Positions 1 to 8,594 of a stretch of 33,275 bases of DNA are shown here, in pieces; position 1 is the first letter of the stretch, and the number at the start of each line of letters is the position of its first letter. This DNA comes from Candidatus Peribacteraceae bacterium (GTDB lineage Bacteria; Patescibacteriota; Gracilibacteria; Peribacterales; Peribacteraceae): contig JAQTSK010000014.1 in assembly GCA_028711345.1 (NCBI GenBank), forward strand, positions 1 through 33,275, in the 5' to 3' direction. The position numbers and the translations under genes were made by a program. The notes below the pieces were generated by a model. It worked only from the letters and a program-made list of their open reading frames with translations, searched no databases and was not told the origin of the DNA.

Positions 1-120
1 TTCTTCATAGATCGCGAATTGCAATGAGAACATATTTTTCATGATGCATTGGGAAAGAAACACGTGCATCTTCCCTGTAATAAGAGAAAAAGACACTCTT
101 CTAGCCCAGAAAAACTTCCA

Positions 121-777
121 TTAGACCAAAAATGACTTGTTTGCCCTGATCACCACCCTTGTTTTGGATTGGTCGAGCCTGCTGAAAATCACTTCAACCC
201 TTTTGAATTTGTCGTTTCCAAACAGGAATGATGCGTAGTTATCTTTGGGGTTATCATCGTTTGTACTTAAAAACGTTCCAAACCCCAGGAGTGTCGCGCC
301 TGCATCTGTGAGAGCTTTCTCAACAATCTGTTTCGCTGCTTCCATCGGTGCATCAACAGATGCATCCACCTTGATTCTGTAGGGGAACTTGTACTGACTA
401 TCTGTCCGACGGATGATTGCATTGACCGTGATTGTTTTAGGGAATTGGATCATATCGAGCAGGATGTCGCTTTCCTTCCGAATCAATACAAAGAGAGACA
501 GGAAGATCAAGATTACTATGCCAGAATGAGCCAACCTCCATCCTCTAGGAATGAACAACAGTGAGACAACTCCATAGATGAGAAGGAGAGTCCCGATTGA
601 TACTCGCAATTCCGATCCCATCAGGGGGTCAAGGAACATGTAACAAAGCATGTAGGGCAGTGAGACCAGAAGCGGAATGAATGATCGACCACTTGGAAAT
701 ACTGCAAGGAAAATAAAGAATTCCAATATTAAGGCTAAAAAATGCCATCGTTTCATTTTGAATATTCTGAAACGCAT
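121..777 (-). CDS. hypothetical membrane protein with C-terminal soluble domain
   Basis: I do not recognise this 218-residue protein. Roughly residues 10-110 hold three or four hydrophobic segments (for example around AGVFPS-like stretches near 12-45, 58-75 and 82-100), followed by a soluble domain of about 110 residues rich in beta-type sequence and ending RVVIRANKSFLV. The tail pattern of a short alpha/beta domain after membrane helices suggests a sensor or envelope protein, but that is inference only. Two starts are possible: the ATG at 777 and an in-frame ATG at 756 (MKRWHF), the latter preceded by CAGAAT seven bases upstream, which fits the promoter pattern seen elsewhere in the window. 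The gene looks more AT-rich than its neighbours. It lies 22 bases downstream of the 800-1168 gene on the same strand. Confidence 0.6.
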   Translation of the reverse strand: MRFRIFKMKRWHFLALILEFFIFLAVFPSGRSFIPLLVSLPYMLCYMFLDPLMGSELRVSIGTLLLIYGVVSLLFIPRGWRLAHSGIVILIFLSLFVLIRKESDILLDMIQFPKTITVNAIIRRTDSQYKFPYRIKVDASVDAPMEAAKQIVEKALTDAGATLLGFGTFLSTNDDNPKDNYASFLFGNDKFKRVEVIFSRLDQSKTRVVIRANKSFLV

Positions 778-799
778 AGAGTCGGAAGAAAAACCAGTA

Positions 800-1168
800 T
801 TACTCCTTCTTATTTTCTACCACAACGATCGCCTTCTTCTGCTCCTCCCAGCTCCAGAACGCCTGATTCAACGCTTTCGGCAGTACCTCTTCCAACTGCT
901 TGTTCGGCTCCGCTTCCTTCATTTTGCCCTCAAGCTTGTAGATCTTCCGCATACTGCGATACGTACCCCACGGGTAATACTTCCTGTGAAATGAACGCTT
1001 CTTACCCTTGACGTCGGCAGTGACGGGGGCCGGAGGAATCGCTTTGGACAGCGGACGACCGTTCTTCCCCCACTCGACAATGCCGACGACGGTGCGGGTT
1101 TCGGGGTCGACGTACACCAAATCATCATCCTTGTATTTGCCTGCGGTCGACAGAGGCATCTGGCTCAT
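800..1168 (-). CDS. hypothetical small basic protein
   Basis: A 122-residue protein of unknown function, hydrophilic and rich in Lys and Glu, without signal peptide or membrane segment. The N-terminal part contains a beta-like stretch (DDLVYVDPETRTVVGIVEW), the middle is basic (KGKKRSFHRKYY) and the C-terminal third is probably helical. Its ATG overlaps the stop of the upstream membrane-protein gene by four bases (ATGA), so the two are most likely co-transcribed and translationally coupled. That coupling is the main evidence that it is a real gene; three shadow ORFs on the other strand are rejected. Confidence 0.6.
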   Translation of the reverse strand: MSQMPLSTAGKYKDDDLVYVDPETRTVVGIVEWGKNGRPLSKAIPPAPVTADVKGKKRSFHRKYYPWGTYRSMRKIYKLEGKMKEAEPNKQLEEVLPKALNQAFWSWEEQKKAIVVVENKKE

Positions 1169-1749
1169 GATCGTGTGGTGAAAAGGGCGTGCTCTTCTGG
1201 AGGCGGGGGGGGAGGCGGAGGCGGAGGCGGGGGACGATCATCGGGAAACGTATCCGTCTTCGGCTTCGGTTTCATAACCGGTTGATCAGGATGATGGAAG
1301 AGCGCCTGAGCCTGCATGCGCTTTTCCTCCTGATACTTCAGGAATGCATACAGTGACGACAGTGCACTTCCGATCAGCGCAAGATGCATTCCGAAACGGA
1401 TTTCAATGCCATGCAGCTCGTTGGAAACCCGGAAGAGCACCGTAAACGCGCTCAGCAGGAGAAGAAGAGTCCCACAAGATAACAACAGTCGGACGATGTG
1501 CCTGTTCTGACGTCTCACGATGATCGGACCGCCAAACAGCGGAGAAGCGGTGATCGAGAAAATAACGATCAGGAAAAAAAAGCTCACATGACCGATATAC
1601 CCGGTATGGTAACCGAAACCGTTCCATTGCTGCGTACTGTCGTTCAGCCAGGGAAAGAAGAGACCCGTCAGGCAGAGCACGACGCCGACATGGAGCACTT
1701 TTTCTTCCAACTCCATCGCCTTCAGCACACGGAAAAATTTTTCAAACAT
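1165..1749 (-). CDS. hypothetical four-helix membrane protein with poly-proline tail
   Basis: About 194 residues from the ATG at 1749 (MFEKFFRVLKAM). The ORF-track start at 1779 is a TTG without support. Four hydrophobic segments are visible: VLHVGVVLCLTGLFF, GHVSFFFLIVIFSITAS, RLLLSCGTLLLLLSAFTVLF and GMHLALIGSALSSLYAFL. They are followed by a cytoplasmic-looking tail with a run of twelve prolines encoded by a GGAGGC-type triplet repeat, which is likely length-variable. The arrangement of short loops and four helices recalls small DUF-type integral membrane proteins, but I cannot name a family. The gene is coupled by an ATGA overlap to the downstream 800-1168 gene and diverges from nadK. Confidence 0.6.
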   Translation of the reverse strand: MFEKFFRVLKAMELEEKVLHVGVVLCLTGLFFPWLNDSTQQWNGFGYHTGYIGHVSFFFLIVIFSITASPLFGGPIIVRRQNRHIVRLLLSCGTLLLLLSAFTVLFRVSNELHGIEIRFGMHLALIGSALSSLYAFLKYQEEKRMQAQALFHHPDQPVMKPKPKTDTFPDDRPPPPPPPPPPPPEEHALFTTRS

Positions 1750-1839
1750 CGGATGTATGGTAGCAGAAACGGCTGTCAAAAAGACAAGAAAAGACAGCGA
1801 GAGCCGATCGACGGCTTTTCACCGTGCAATACGTTCTTC

Positions 1840-1848
1840 TGCTAGCAT
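1840..1848 (+). promoter_or_regulatory. extended -10 promoter of nadK, leaderless layout
   Basis: The sequence TGC TAGCAT (extended -10) ends six bases before the nadK ATG. Transcription would start at or next to the start codon. No Shine-Dalgarno is visible. Confidence 0.45.
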
Positions 1849-1854
1849 AATGAC

Positions 1855-2760
1855 ATGGAACTTCGTTACCGAACTGTCGGCATCACGGCGCGTTCCGATA
1901 TGTCCGACACGGACACTGTCGTGATGAGCATCGCCGCAATAGCGGAAAATGCAGGCGCCACCGTTCTTCTGGATGCGAAAAGATGCCGATCACAGCAGAA
2001 AACCAGACCGATGTTCACCCGTCATGATGCATTGGACGCCCTCATTGTCATCGGGGGAGACGGAACCATACTGAGAGCCGTCCGCGAGATGTGTCTCACG
2101 GACAGTTCGGATGTTCCCATTCTCTCGGTCAATACGGGGACGATGGGCTTCCTCGCGGAACTGTCGCTCCATGAAACAAAGAAAATGATTCCTGCCCTCC
2201 TGCAGGGGAAAGGAGATATCGAGGAGAGAACGATGCTCAAAGTGACTGCGCGCAGAAAAAAGGAAATCCTCTGGTCCGGATCCGTGCTCAATGAAGCAGT
2301 AATTTCACAGGGAGCCATCTCGCGTCTCATCGACCTGAGAACAACGGTGAACGGGGATCCGCTGGCAACCTTTCATGCGGATGGAGTCATCCTCTCGACG
2401 CCGACCGGTTCTACCGCTTACTCTCTCGCCGCGGGTGGCCCCATCGTTCATCCGCAACTGCAAGCGACGATCCTGACACCCATCAATCCTCACAGCTTCA
2501 GTCAGAAGCCGATCGTCCTTCCGAAAGACCACACCATAGAAATAACGATCGTCACGAAGCCCAACAAGTTCCGCGACATCCAGATCAGCCTGACACTGGA
2601 CGGTCAGCAGTACGTCACGCTGCAACGCGATGACGTGGTTCGTGCGGAAGCAACGAACGAAACGGTCAAATTCCTGCGAAAGAAAGAAGAGAACTTCTTC
2701 TCGACCCTGCGGAGCAAACTGAAATGGGGGGAGAGACCGGAGGCGGCGGATCGGGACTGA
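1855..2760 (+). CDS. nadK: NAD kinase
   Basis: This 301-residue protein phosphorylates NAD to NADP, the only route to NADP in bacteria. The diagnostic GGDGT motif is at about residues 67-71 (ALIVIGGDGTILRAV), followed by NTGTMGFLAE, a VLNEAVIS motif and the second-domain signature FHADGVILSTPTGSTAYSLA with the conserved PTGSTAY, and then ITPINPHSFSQKPIVLP. Length is normal for the family (about 290-300). It starts at an ATG preceded by an extended -10 only six bases upstream. It ends in a 9-nt repeat array and is followed by the pilus ATPase gene, which has its own promoter. Identification is secure. Confidence 0.95.
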   Translation: MELRYRTVGITARSDMSDTDTVVMSIAAIAENAGATVLLDAKRCRSQQKTRPMFTRHDALDALIVIGGDGTILRAVREMCLTDSSDVPILSVNTGTMGFLAELSLHETKKMIPALLQGKGDIEERTMLKVTARRKKEILWSGSVLNEAVISQGAISRLIDLRTTVNGDPLATFHADGVILSTPTGSTAYSLAAGGPIVHPQLQATILTPINPHSFSQKPIVLPKDHTIEITIVTKPNKFRDIQISLTLDGQQYVTLQRDDVVRAEATNETVKFLRKKEENFFSTLRSKLKWGERPEAADRD

Positions 2761-2762
2761 GA

Positions 2763-2824
2763 AAGGCAATAAGGGCAGAAAAGTACCTTATTGCCGTTAT
2801 TGCCTTTACTGCCCTGATTGCCTT
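2763..2824. repeat. paired 9-nt array (GGCAATAAG / CTTATTGCC type)
   Basis: The left arm has GGCAATAAG-GGCAGAAAAG units. After a short spacer the right arm reads CTTATTGCC, GTTATTGCC, TTTACTGCC, CTGATTGCC, which is four units of nine bases in exact phase. The arms are reverse complements in part and can fold as a hairpin just after the nadK stop. The same unit family occurs inside tgt at 30400-30505. Confidence 0.75.
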
Positions 2825-2851
2825 CTCCAAATGGCATCAGACAGCGAAGTA

Positions 2852-2860
2852 TGCTATACT
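2852..2860 (+). promoter_or_regulatory. extended -10 promoter of pilus ATPase gene
   Basis: TGC TATACT ends six bases before the ATG at 2867. This decides the start: the track's upstream ATG at 2831 would lie upstream of the -10 element and is unlikely. Confidence 0.6.
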
Positions 2861-2866
2861 AAACCG

Positions 2867-3982
2867 ATGGCTTCGATCGACCCTGCAAGACTGGCCCAAC
2901 TCCAAGGCGAAGAACTGCTCTCCACGCTGGAGCAGGAAGCCGTGCGCAATCATATCTCGGACATCCACATCAACCCGCAGAAAACATCCGTCAAAATCGA
3001 GTGGCGCGAGCTGGGGCTCCTCAGCAAAATCCTCGATGTCTCGTACGAGACATTCGACACGCTCAAGCGTCGCATCAAGTTCAAGTCAAAGCTGAAAATG
3101 AACGTCGAGAACGTCCCGCAGGACGGCCAGTACTCTTTCCAGACCTCCGGAAGAATGGTGAACGTCCGTGTCGCCAGCCTGCCGACGAAATACGGCGAGG
3201 TGTACACACTGAGACTTCTCGATCCCGAGCGGGGCATCGTCCCGCTGGAAAAACTCGGCTTCCCCGGAAATACGAAAGAAAAACTGCAGGAAGTATCCGA
3301 ACTTCCGAACGGATTGATTCTCGTGACAGGTCCGACGGGATCCGGCAAAACCACGACGCTCTACGCACTCCTTTCGACATTGTCGGGGAAGGACAGGAAC
3401 ATCATCACACTGGAAGATCCCATCGAATATGAGCTGAAGGACATCATCCAGAGCCAGATTGAAGCGGACTCCGGATACACCTTCGCCTCGGGCTTACGCT
3501 CCATCCTGCGTCACGATCCGGACATCATCCTCGTGGGAGAGGTTCGCGATCAGGAAACCGCCCAGACAGCCATCGACGCTTCGCTCACCGGCCACCTTGT
3601 GTTCGCCACGCTGCATACGAATTCCGCGATCGAAGCCATTCCGCGCCTGCTGTCCATGGGAGTCAGCACGTACACGTTTGCACCGGCGCTGCGTGCCGTA
3701 CTGGCGCAACGACTCGTTCGGACGGTCAATCCTGCACTGAGAGCCGAAAGCGAAAATCACGACGAAAACGACAAAGGCTTCTATACCGGACAGTGTGCCC
3801 TCTCCGAACTCCTGATCGCGACTGATGCCGTCAAGAATCTTATTTTGAACCAGGCAACCGCATCGGAAATACTGGAAACGGCGAAAAAGGAAGGGTACAA
3901 AACCATGGCGGAATGGGGAAGGATTCTGGCGGAGGAGCATGTGACAACGATGGCTGAAGTCGCGCGAGTGACGGCTGTCTGA
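2867..3982 (+). CDS. type IV pilus / type II secretion ATPase (PilB/GspE family)
   Basis: A 371-residue secretion-superfamily ATPase that powers pilus assembly or secretion from the cytoplasmic side of the membrane. The N-terminal part carries the SDIHI motif (about 31-35, usual form ASDIHIEP) and the PAS-like NVRVASLPTKYGE segment. Walker A is GPTGSGKTT (about 155-163), the Asp box follows in ITLEDPIEYEL, Walker B is DIILVGEVRDQETAQTA and the His box is TGHLVFATLHTN. It is shorter than classical PilB because the N1 domain is missing, giving a PilT-like size, but the TLEDPIE and CPR-type SDIHI features favour the PilB/GspE side. No pilin, PilC or PilM genes are adjacent, so it is orphaned here. 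Start chosen at 2867 from the promoter. Confidence 0.9.
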   Translation: MASIDPARLAQLQGEELLSTLEQEAVRNHISDIHINPQKTSVKIEWRELGLLSKILDVSYETFDTLKRRIKFKSKLKMNVENVPQDGQYSFQTSGRMVNVRVASLPTKYGEVYTLRLLDPERGIVPLEKLGFPGNTKEKLQEVSELPNGLILVTGPTGSGKTTTLYALLSTLSGKDRNIITLEDPIEYELKDIIQSQIEADSGYTFASGLRSILRHDPDIILVGEVRDQETAQTAIDASLTGHLVFATLHTNSAIEAIPRLLSMGVSTYTFAPALRAVLAQRLVRTVNPALRAESENHDENDKGFYTGQCALSELLIATDAVKNLILNQATASEILETAKKEGYKTMAEWGRILAEEHVTTMAEVARVTAV

Positions 3983-4012
3983 GAAGCGTTCAAGATCTCC
4001 GAGGCGTACGCC

Positions 4013-4042
4013 TTGCATACTGCAGCAGAAGACGCATATCAT
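4013..4042 (+). promoter_or_regulatory. sigma70-type promoter of the FecR-like gene
   Basis: TTGCAT at 4013-4018, an 18-base spacer and TATCAT at 4037-4042, followed by only eight bases to the ATG at 4051. This is the clearest full -35/-10 example of the leaderless layout in the window. Confidence 0.6.
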
Positions 4043-4050
4043 GGGATGCC

Positions 4051-5775
4051 ATGTTGATCCGGCGCCATCGCAGGCCGTACCTTGTGAACGAACACGGACA
4101 ACGAAGACCTGCGCTGCTCCTGAGAATCGTGAGCATAGGCGTCTTGGCGGTCATCATATGGTATCTGGGAGGAAAGATGTTTCCCTTCTTTATGAGTGCG
4201 GTGGGTAGGAACGCATCGGTGCTGTTGTCCCTGAAAGAGGGAGCGAACGTACAGTTTTCGCTGCAAGGACAAGGCTGGCAGGCGGCGGTTCCGAACGTGA
4301 AGCTCTACCCGCAGGACGGAGTGATGACCAAGAAAGGCGGCGATGCCATGCTCACGTTCTTCGACGGTTCACTCGTCCGGCTCGATGAAGGATCGGAGGT
4401 GCTGCTGGAACAAAGCGAGCAGGTGTCCGGAGGAACATCCGAAACGACGTTCACGCTGAAATCCGGAAGAGTATGGATATCGTCTCCGGATGCGGCAACG
4501 TATTCGGGAGCCATCAAGAGAACGATCCGGACAACCAATGCCGAAGTCGATCTCCCGACGGATACGCAGGCGGCGATCAGTGAGTCATCCGTCTCCGTCC
4601 TGTCCGCGGACGGCCTCGGGGTCGGCGTCACCCTCACGTTCGAGGGAGGAGACGATCGGGTGATTTTCATCGGCGAAGGTCAGACATTCTCGCTGACGGA
4701 TCAGTCAATGACGGCCATCGGAAATGGCGGGGATCCGTACGATTTCCGGGACCCGCTCACATCCCAGACGGTCCGTGACCCGTTCATCATTTCCAGTTTT
4801 ACGAAAACGCAGGACATCGCAGCCGCAGCAGGAACGGGAGCTTCCGATGCGGTGGTGAATGCAGGTAATGGCGATGCCGATCTCACGTTGACTTCTCCGG
4901 CAGATAACCTGAAGACGCAGAAAAAGACCGTCACCGTAGCGGGACGGATCAGCGAACGCGTCGCGCTTCTGCTGGTGAACGGTGAGGAAGTCGCTCCCGC
5001 TCAGGACCACACATTCTCGGTCTCGGTCAGCCTCGGAAACGGTCCGACGAGTCTCATCAAAGTCGAAGCGCAGAATGCCCAAGGCCTTCCGATCCAGAGA
5101 ATTGAACGCACGATTCAAGTGGAAGAAGCAGTCATCGCCGTGGAACCGGTACGCATCAAGTCGCCGGTCGGCTCGGGTGACACGCTGACGACGAATCAGG
5201 CTGAGATCGACATTTCCGGAGAAGCCCCTGCGGGGACAGATGGCGTCATGGTGAATGATTACCGACTACAGCTCTTCAAGCCGGGCAGCAGGACGTGGAG
5301 CTACCTCGCGAGTACTTCGCTCGGAAACCTGCGGGAAGGATCGAATGCATTCTCGATCTATGCGCTTGATGCGGACGGAAACAAGAGTCCGGCTCGAACC
5401 ATCACCATCGTCCTGACGAGCGGAACCGGAGCAGCGGCAGTAACGGGCGATGCGGTGACTACGCCTCCCCTCAGGCAGAATGCGCCGCTCACTCCCGGTG
5501 TGCTTTCCGTCCATGAACCGGCACCTGGTACGAGTGCGGAAACCGGACTGAATGAAGTGATTCTGGCGGGCAAGACATCCGGTGACACAGCCTCCATCTC
5601 CATTAACGGCTACACCCTTTCCCTCTACGAAGCCGGAAAGACGACGTGGAACTACATCGCATCGACGGCGCTCACAACCATGAAACGGGGGAATAACGTC
5701 TACCGCATCGTCGCCCGCAACAGCGGCGGGGAGATCCTGGATGTGCTGGAGTACACGCTGACGTATAAACCATAG
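4051..5775 (+). CDS. membrane-anchored FecR-domain protein with Ig-like repeats
   Basis: A 574-residue envelope protein. A basic N-terminus is followed by one transmembrane helix at about residues 24-45 (LLRIVSIGVLAVIIWYLGG). A FecR-like domain follows at about 55-200: the GDAMLTFFDGSLVRLDEGSEVLLE stretch is the typical FecR core (surface, polarity and anti-sigma type proteins share it). The C-terminal half holds three bacterial Ig-like domains. The last two are internal repeats, each with a W(S/N)Y(L/I)AST-type motif: RTWSYLASTSLGNLREGSNAF and TTWNYIASTALTTMKRGNNVY. No sigma factor or TonB receptor is adjacent, so a structural cell-surface role is more likely than FecR signalling. The rest faces outside by inference. 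A PilB-type gene lies upstream, but each has its own promoter. Confidence 0.8.
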   Translation: MLIRRHRRPYLVNEHGQRRPALLLRIVSIGVLAVIIWYLGGKMFPFFMSAVGRNASVLLSLKEGANVQFSLQGQGWQAAVPNVKLYPQDGVMTKKGGDAMLTFFDGSLVRLDEGSEVLLEQSEQVSGGTSETTFTLKSGRVWISSPDAATYSGAIKRTIRTTNAEVDLPTDTQAAISESSVSVLSADGLGVGVTLTFEGGDDRVIFIGEGQTFSLTDQSMTAIGNGGDPYDFRDPLTSQTVRDPFIISSFTKTQDIAAAAGTGASDAVVNAGNGDADLTLTSPADNLKTQKKTVTVAGRISERVALLLVNGEEVAPAQDHTFSVSVSLGNGPTSLIKVEAQNAQGLPIQRIERTIQVEEAVIAVEPVRIKSPVGSGDTLTTNQAEIDISGEAPAGTDGVMVNDYRLQLFKPGSRTWSYLASTSLGNLREGSNAFSIYALDADGNKSPARTITIVLTSGTGAAAVTGDAVTTPPLRQNAPLTPGVLSVHEPAPGTSAETGLNEVILAGKTSGDTASISINGYTLSLYEAGKTTWNYIASTALTTMKRGNNVYRIVARNSGGEILDVLEYTLTYKP

Positions 5776-5819
5776 GGAGGAAACCGAGGATTCCGAAGAA
5801 ACCGAAGAGTCCGACGAAC
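5776..5819. repeat. single-arm 9-nt array (AGAAACCGA type)
   Basis: Units GGAAACCGA, GGATTCCGA, AGAAACCGA, AGAGTCCGA run in nine-base phase in the gap between two convergent genes. It is the same family as the arrays at 17939, 25023, 28757 and 31034. Confidence 0.75.
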
Positions 5820-5824
5820 CGGCT

Positions 5825-6778
5825 TTAGGTCAATGTCCATCGTATTTCGGACAGCTCAAGAGCTTTCATGAAATTCCCTGGAAGCGGACTCTCCACCTCC
5901 ACGCGCTTGTGCTTGAGCGACGTAAATGAGAACTTCCAAGCATGCAGACAAATCCTCTCGATGCCGGATTCCTCTGCCATTGTTTTGGAACGATCTGTCC
6001 CGTACGTCTCATCGCCGAGAATGGGATGCCCGATTGTGGAAAGATGAACACGGAGCTGGTGCGTTCGTCCTGTATGAAGATCACATGCCAGCAGTGCGGC
6101 ATTCTTGCCGTGAGAAAGAGTGCGATATGTAGTCTTCGCCTCCCGCAGTTTGGACGACGCATCCATGACCGACATTCTGGTCCGGTGATGCTTGTGCCTG
6201 CCAATGGGTGAATCAATGACGGCAGCGGCAGGGGAGGGGAGCCCTGCGACGAGCGCGAGGTAGGTCTTCCGCACCTCACGCCCCGCAAACTGCTTCTGCA
6301 GGGCGATGTGCGCTTCCGGCGTCTTGGCGATGAGCAGGCAGCCGGTGGTGTCTTTGTCAAGACGATGGACAAGAACGGAAGCGGGATGAAACGGCAGATC
6401 ACGCTTACGGAAGAGCGGCGTAAGCGCGGAGAGAATGGTCGTATCTCCAGGCTTCATGCCGTGACCGGGATGAACAATGATGCCTGCGGGCTTATCGATC
6501 ACCATGCAAGTGGCATCCTCGTACAGGACAGGCAATGCCACCTGCTTGGCATCTGAATCTTGCACAGGAGGAGGGGAGGGGAGACTGAGTTCCAGCCGAT
6601 CGCCGGCTTTCACGGACGCGGATGCCTTTAAACACTTCGTTCCGTTGAGCTTCACGCGGCCCGCTTTGATCAGGCTGAGTGCCTCGGATCTGCTCCGGCA
6701 ATGGGCACTGTCGCCCAAATATTGATCGAGCCGCATGCCGCCCGAGCTCACCGTCAGCGTTGTGTCGGATTTACTCAT
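5825..6778 (-). CDS. rluD: RluA/RluD-family 23S rRNA pseudouridine synthase
   Basis: About 317 residues. The N-terminus is an S4 RNA-binding domain (RLDQYLGD to about residue 70, with SRSEALSLIKAGRVKLNG). The catalytic core has the family signature HRLDKDTTGCLLIAKT with the catalytic Asp, plus the flanking GIIVHPGHG, KTYLALV and GRTHQLRVHL motifs. It isomerises uridines in large-subunit rRNA; specificity within the RluA/C/D group cannot be fixed from the sequence alone, although the S4 domain favours RluD or RluC. Start is the ATG at 6778 (MSKSD); the track's GTG six bases upstream is not needed, and CATAGT lies six bases before the ATG. It is divergent from tyrS with only 29 bases between the start codons. 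Confidence 0.88.
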   Translation of the reverse strand: MSKSDTTLTVSSGGMRLDQYLGDSAHCRSRSEALSLIKAGRVKLNGTKCLKASASVKAGDRLELSLPSPPPVQDSDAKQVALPVLYEDATCMVIDKPAGIIVHPGHGMKPGDTTILSALTPLFRKRDLPFHPASVLVHRLDKDTTGCLLIAKTPEAHIALQKQFAGREVRKTYLALVAGLPSPAAAVIDSPIGRHKHHRTRMSVMDASSKLREAKTTYRTLSHGKNAALLACDLHTGRTHQLRVHLSTIGHPILGDETYGTDRSKTMAEESGIERICLHAWKFSFTSLKHKRVEVESPLPGNFMKALELSEIRWTLT

Positions 6779-6784
6779 AACCAC

Positions 6785-6799
6785 ACTATGCCGTACTCT
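6785..6799. promoter_or_regulatory. divergent promoter pair rluD / tyrS
   Basis: On the minus strand CATAGT ends six bases before the rluD ATG. On the plus strand TACTCT (6794-6799) ends eight bases before the tyrS ATG. The two -10 elements lie almost back to back, so polymerases probably compete for the 29-base gap. Confidence 0.45.
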
Positions 6800-6807
6800 A
6801 CAGTCCT

Positions 6808-7974
6808 ATGGCGAATGCATCCGAACTGTTGACTCGTGCCGTCGAGGACGTCGTGCCGCGCAAAGTGGCGGAAGATAAGCTGAAAAGCGGGAAGCCGCTG
6901 CGGCTGTACTGGGGAATAGATCCGACCGGAACGAAGATTCATCTCGGACATTCCGTACCGTTGCGCAAAATGCGAGCTTTCCAGGATGCAGGACACCATG
7001 TGATTCTCCTGATCGGAAGCTTCACGGCGATGATCGGGGATCCCACCGGTCGCGACGAGCTGCGTCAACCGCTGAGCGCGGAGGATGTGAGGAAGAACTT
7101 CGAAACGTACATCGATCAGGCAAAGAAGATACTGGATATGAAGAAATTGGAAATCCGCTACAACCATGAATGGCTCGAGAATTTGACGCTTAAAGAAATC
7201 CTCGGACTTACAAGAAACTTTACGGTCCAGCAGATGCTTCACCGCGATATGTTTGCAAAACGTATGAAGGAAGACGCCCCCATCAGCCTGACGGAATTCA
7301 TGTACCCGCTGATGGTCGGCTACGACTCGGTCATGCTGGATGTTGATGTCGAACTGGGGGGCAATGACCAACTCTTCAACATGCTTGCGGGAAGAACGCT
7401 CCAAACGGGCTTCGGTAAGCGCGATAAGTTCGTCCTCACCACAAAACTGATCGACGGTACCGATGGCCGCAAGATGAGCAAAACGTACAACAACTGCGTC
7501 TACCTCACCGATCCGCCGCAGGAAATGTACGGCCGCCTGCTCTCCATGCCGGACAACCTGATTCCGCTGTACATGGAATGCTGCACAGACATTCCGATGG
7601 AAGAGGTGAAAGCGTGCGGTAAAGCCCTCAAAGACGGCAAAGAAAATCCGAAAATCCTGAAGATGCGCCTCGCGCGGGAGATCGTGACGATGTACCACTC
7701 CAAGGAGGCCGCCTCGCATGCCGAAGCCGAGTTCGAGAACGTGTTCAAGAACAAAGGGATTCCGGAGGACATTCAGGAATTCAAAGCCAAGAAGGGGATG
7801 CTGCTGATTGATGCACTTGCAGAGAGCAAGATCGTCTCCAGCAAGAGCGACGCCCGCCGTCTCATCGAACAAGGAGGCATCAAGATCGATGACAAGCCCG
7901 TCACCGCGATGAATGCCAAAGCGGAGAAGGGGATTGTAAGGGTGGGGAAGAGGAAGTTCTTGAAAATTGTCTGA
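6808..7974 (+). CDS. tyrS: tyrosyl-tRNA synthetase
   Basis: A 388-residue class I synthetase that charges tRNA-Tyr. The HIGH box is HLGH (about 45-48, in GIDPTGTKIHLGHSVPL) and the KMSKS loop is KMSKT (about 222-226, in DGRKMSKTYNN). The tyrosine-binding region with GGNDQLFNM is in place. The last 65 residues are an S4 domain (LLIDALAESKIVSSKSDARRLIEQGGIKID). Length and motif variants match the TyrZ-like bacterial branch. The stop TGA overlaps the ATG of the following SGNH hydrolase, so the two form an operon. Confidence 0.95.
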   Translation: MANASELLTRAVEDVVPRKVAEDKLKSGKPLRLYWGIDPTGTKIHLGHSVPLRKMRAFQDAGHHVILLIGSFTAMIGDPTGRDELRQPLSAEDVRKNFETYIDQAKKILDMKKLEIRYNHEWLENLTLKEILGLTRNFTVQQMLHRDMFAKRMKEDAPISLTEFMYPLMVGYDSVMLDVDVELGGNDQLFNMLAGRTLQTGFGKRDKFVLTTKLIDGTDGRKMSKTYNNCVYLTDPPQEMYGRLLSMPDNLIPLYMECCTDIPMEEVKACGKALKDGKENPKILKMRLAREIVTMYHSKEAASHAEAEFENVFKNKGIPEDIQEFKAKKGMLLIDALAESKIVSSKSDARRLIEQGGIKIDDKPVTAMNAKAEKGIVRVGKRKFLKIV

Positions 7975-8594
7975 TGCTTCCCCGATCCATCATCGCCATC
8001 GGCGCAAGCTCGTTCTTCGGACGGGTGGATCCGGAGGGTGGGGGATTCATCGGACGCCTGAAAACATGGCACGAATCGAACCATCGCAAGAACCGCGTCT
8101 ACAACCTCGGCATTTCCAGTGAAACGTCCACCGATCTGCTGAAGCGACTCACATCAGAATGCACGCCGCGGAAGCCGGATTTGATCATCCTCGGTGCATC
8201 GAGCAACGACGCAAGACGAACCGGGTCGAAAGAAGCGCCATGCGAAACGCCGATTGGTCAGTATGCGGAGAACCTCTTGGAATTGATCGGACAGGCGATG
8301 TCCTTCTGTCCCGTCCTCGTCATGATCGGCCATCCGATCGATGAAAAACGAACCAATCCGGTGCAGGGAACGAGCAAATACTTCAGCAGGGACGATCTGG
8401 AGATCTATTTCGATGTCGCACGGAAGATTTGCAGTGAGAACAACGTGCTATGCCTCGACATCTACACTGAATTCATCAATGACGAATTCATGCAGGGGCT
8501 ATGGGAAGACGGGCTCCATCCCAATGCATTCGGACACCGGAAAATCTTCGAATCACTGAAGGATTACCTGATTGCACATTTTGATGTGAAGTAA
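7974..8594 (+). CDS. SGNH/GDSL-type hydrolase
   Basis: A 206-residue protein with the SGNH fold blocks in order: the nucleophile Ser in AIGASSFFG (block I), the conserved Gly in VYNLGISSETS (block II), Asn in ILGASSNDARR (block III) and the catalytic Asp/His in DGLHPNAFGHR (block V). These enzymes hydrolyse esters of lipids or acylated sugars. No signal peptide is seen, so it is probably cytoplasmic. It starts inside the tyrS stop (TGATG), implying translational coupling although the functions are not obviously related. The substrate cannot be predicted. Confidence 0.85.
   Translation: MLPRSIIAIGASSFFGRVDPEGGGFIGRLKTWHESNHRKNRVYNLGISSETSTDLLKRLTSECTPRKPDLIILGASSNDARRTGSKEAPCETPIGQYAENLLELIGQAMSFCPVLVMIGHPIDEKRTNPVQGTSKYFSRDDLEIYFDVARKICSENNVLCLDIYTEFINDEFMQGLWEDGLHPNAFGHRKIFESLKDYLIAHFDVK

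Noticed and set aside
6775-7872. 365-residue minus-strand ORF
   Set aside because: It lies antisense to tyrS, whose motifs are unmistakable; composition is typical of a shadow frame.
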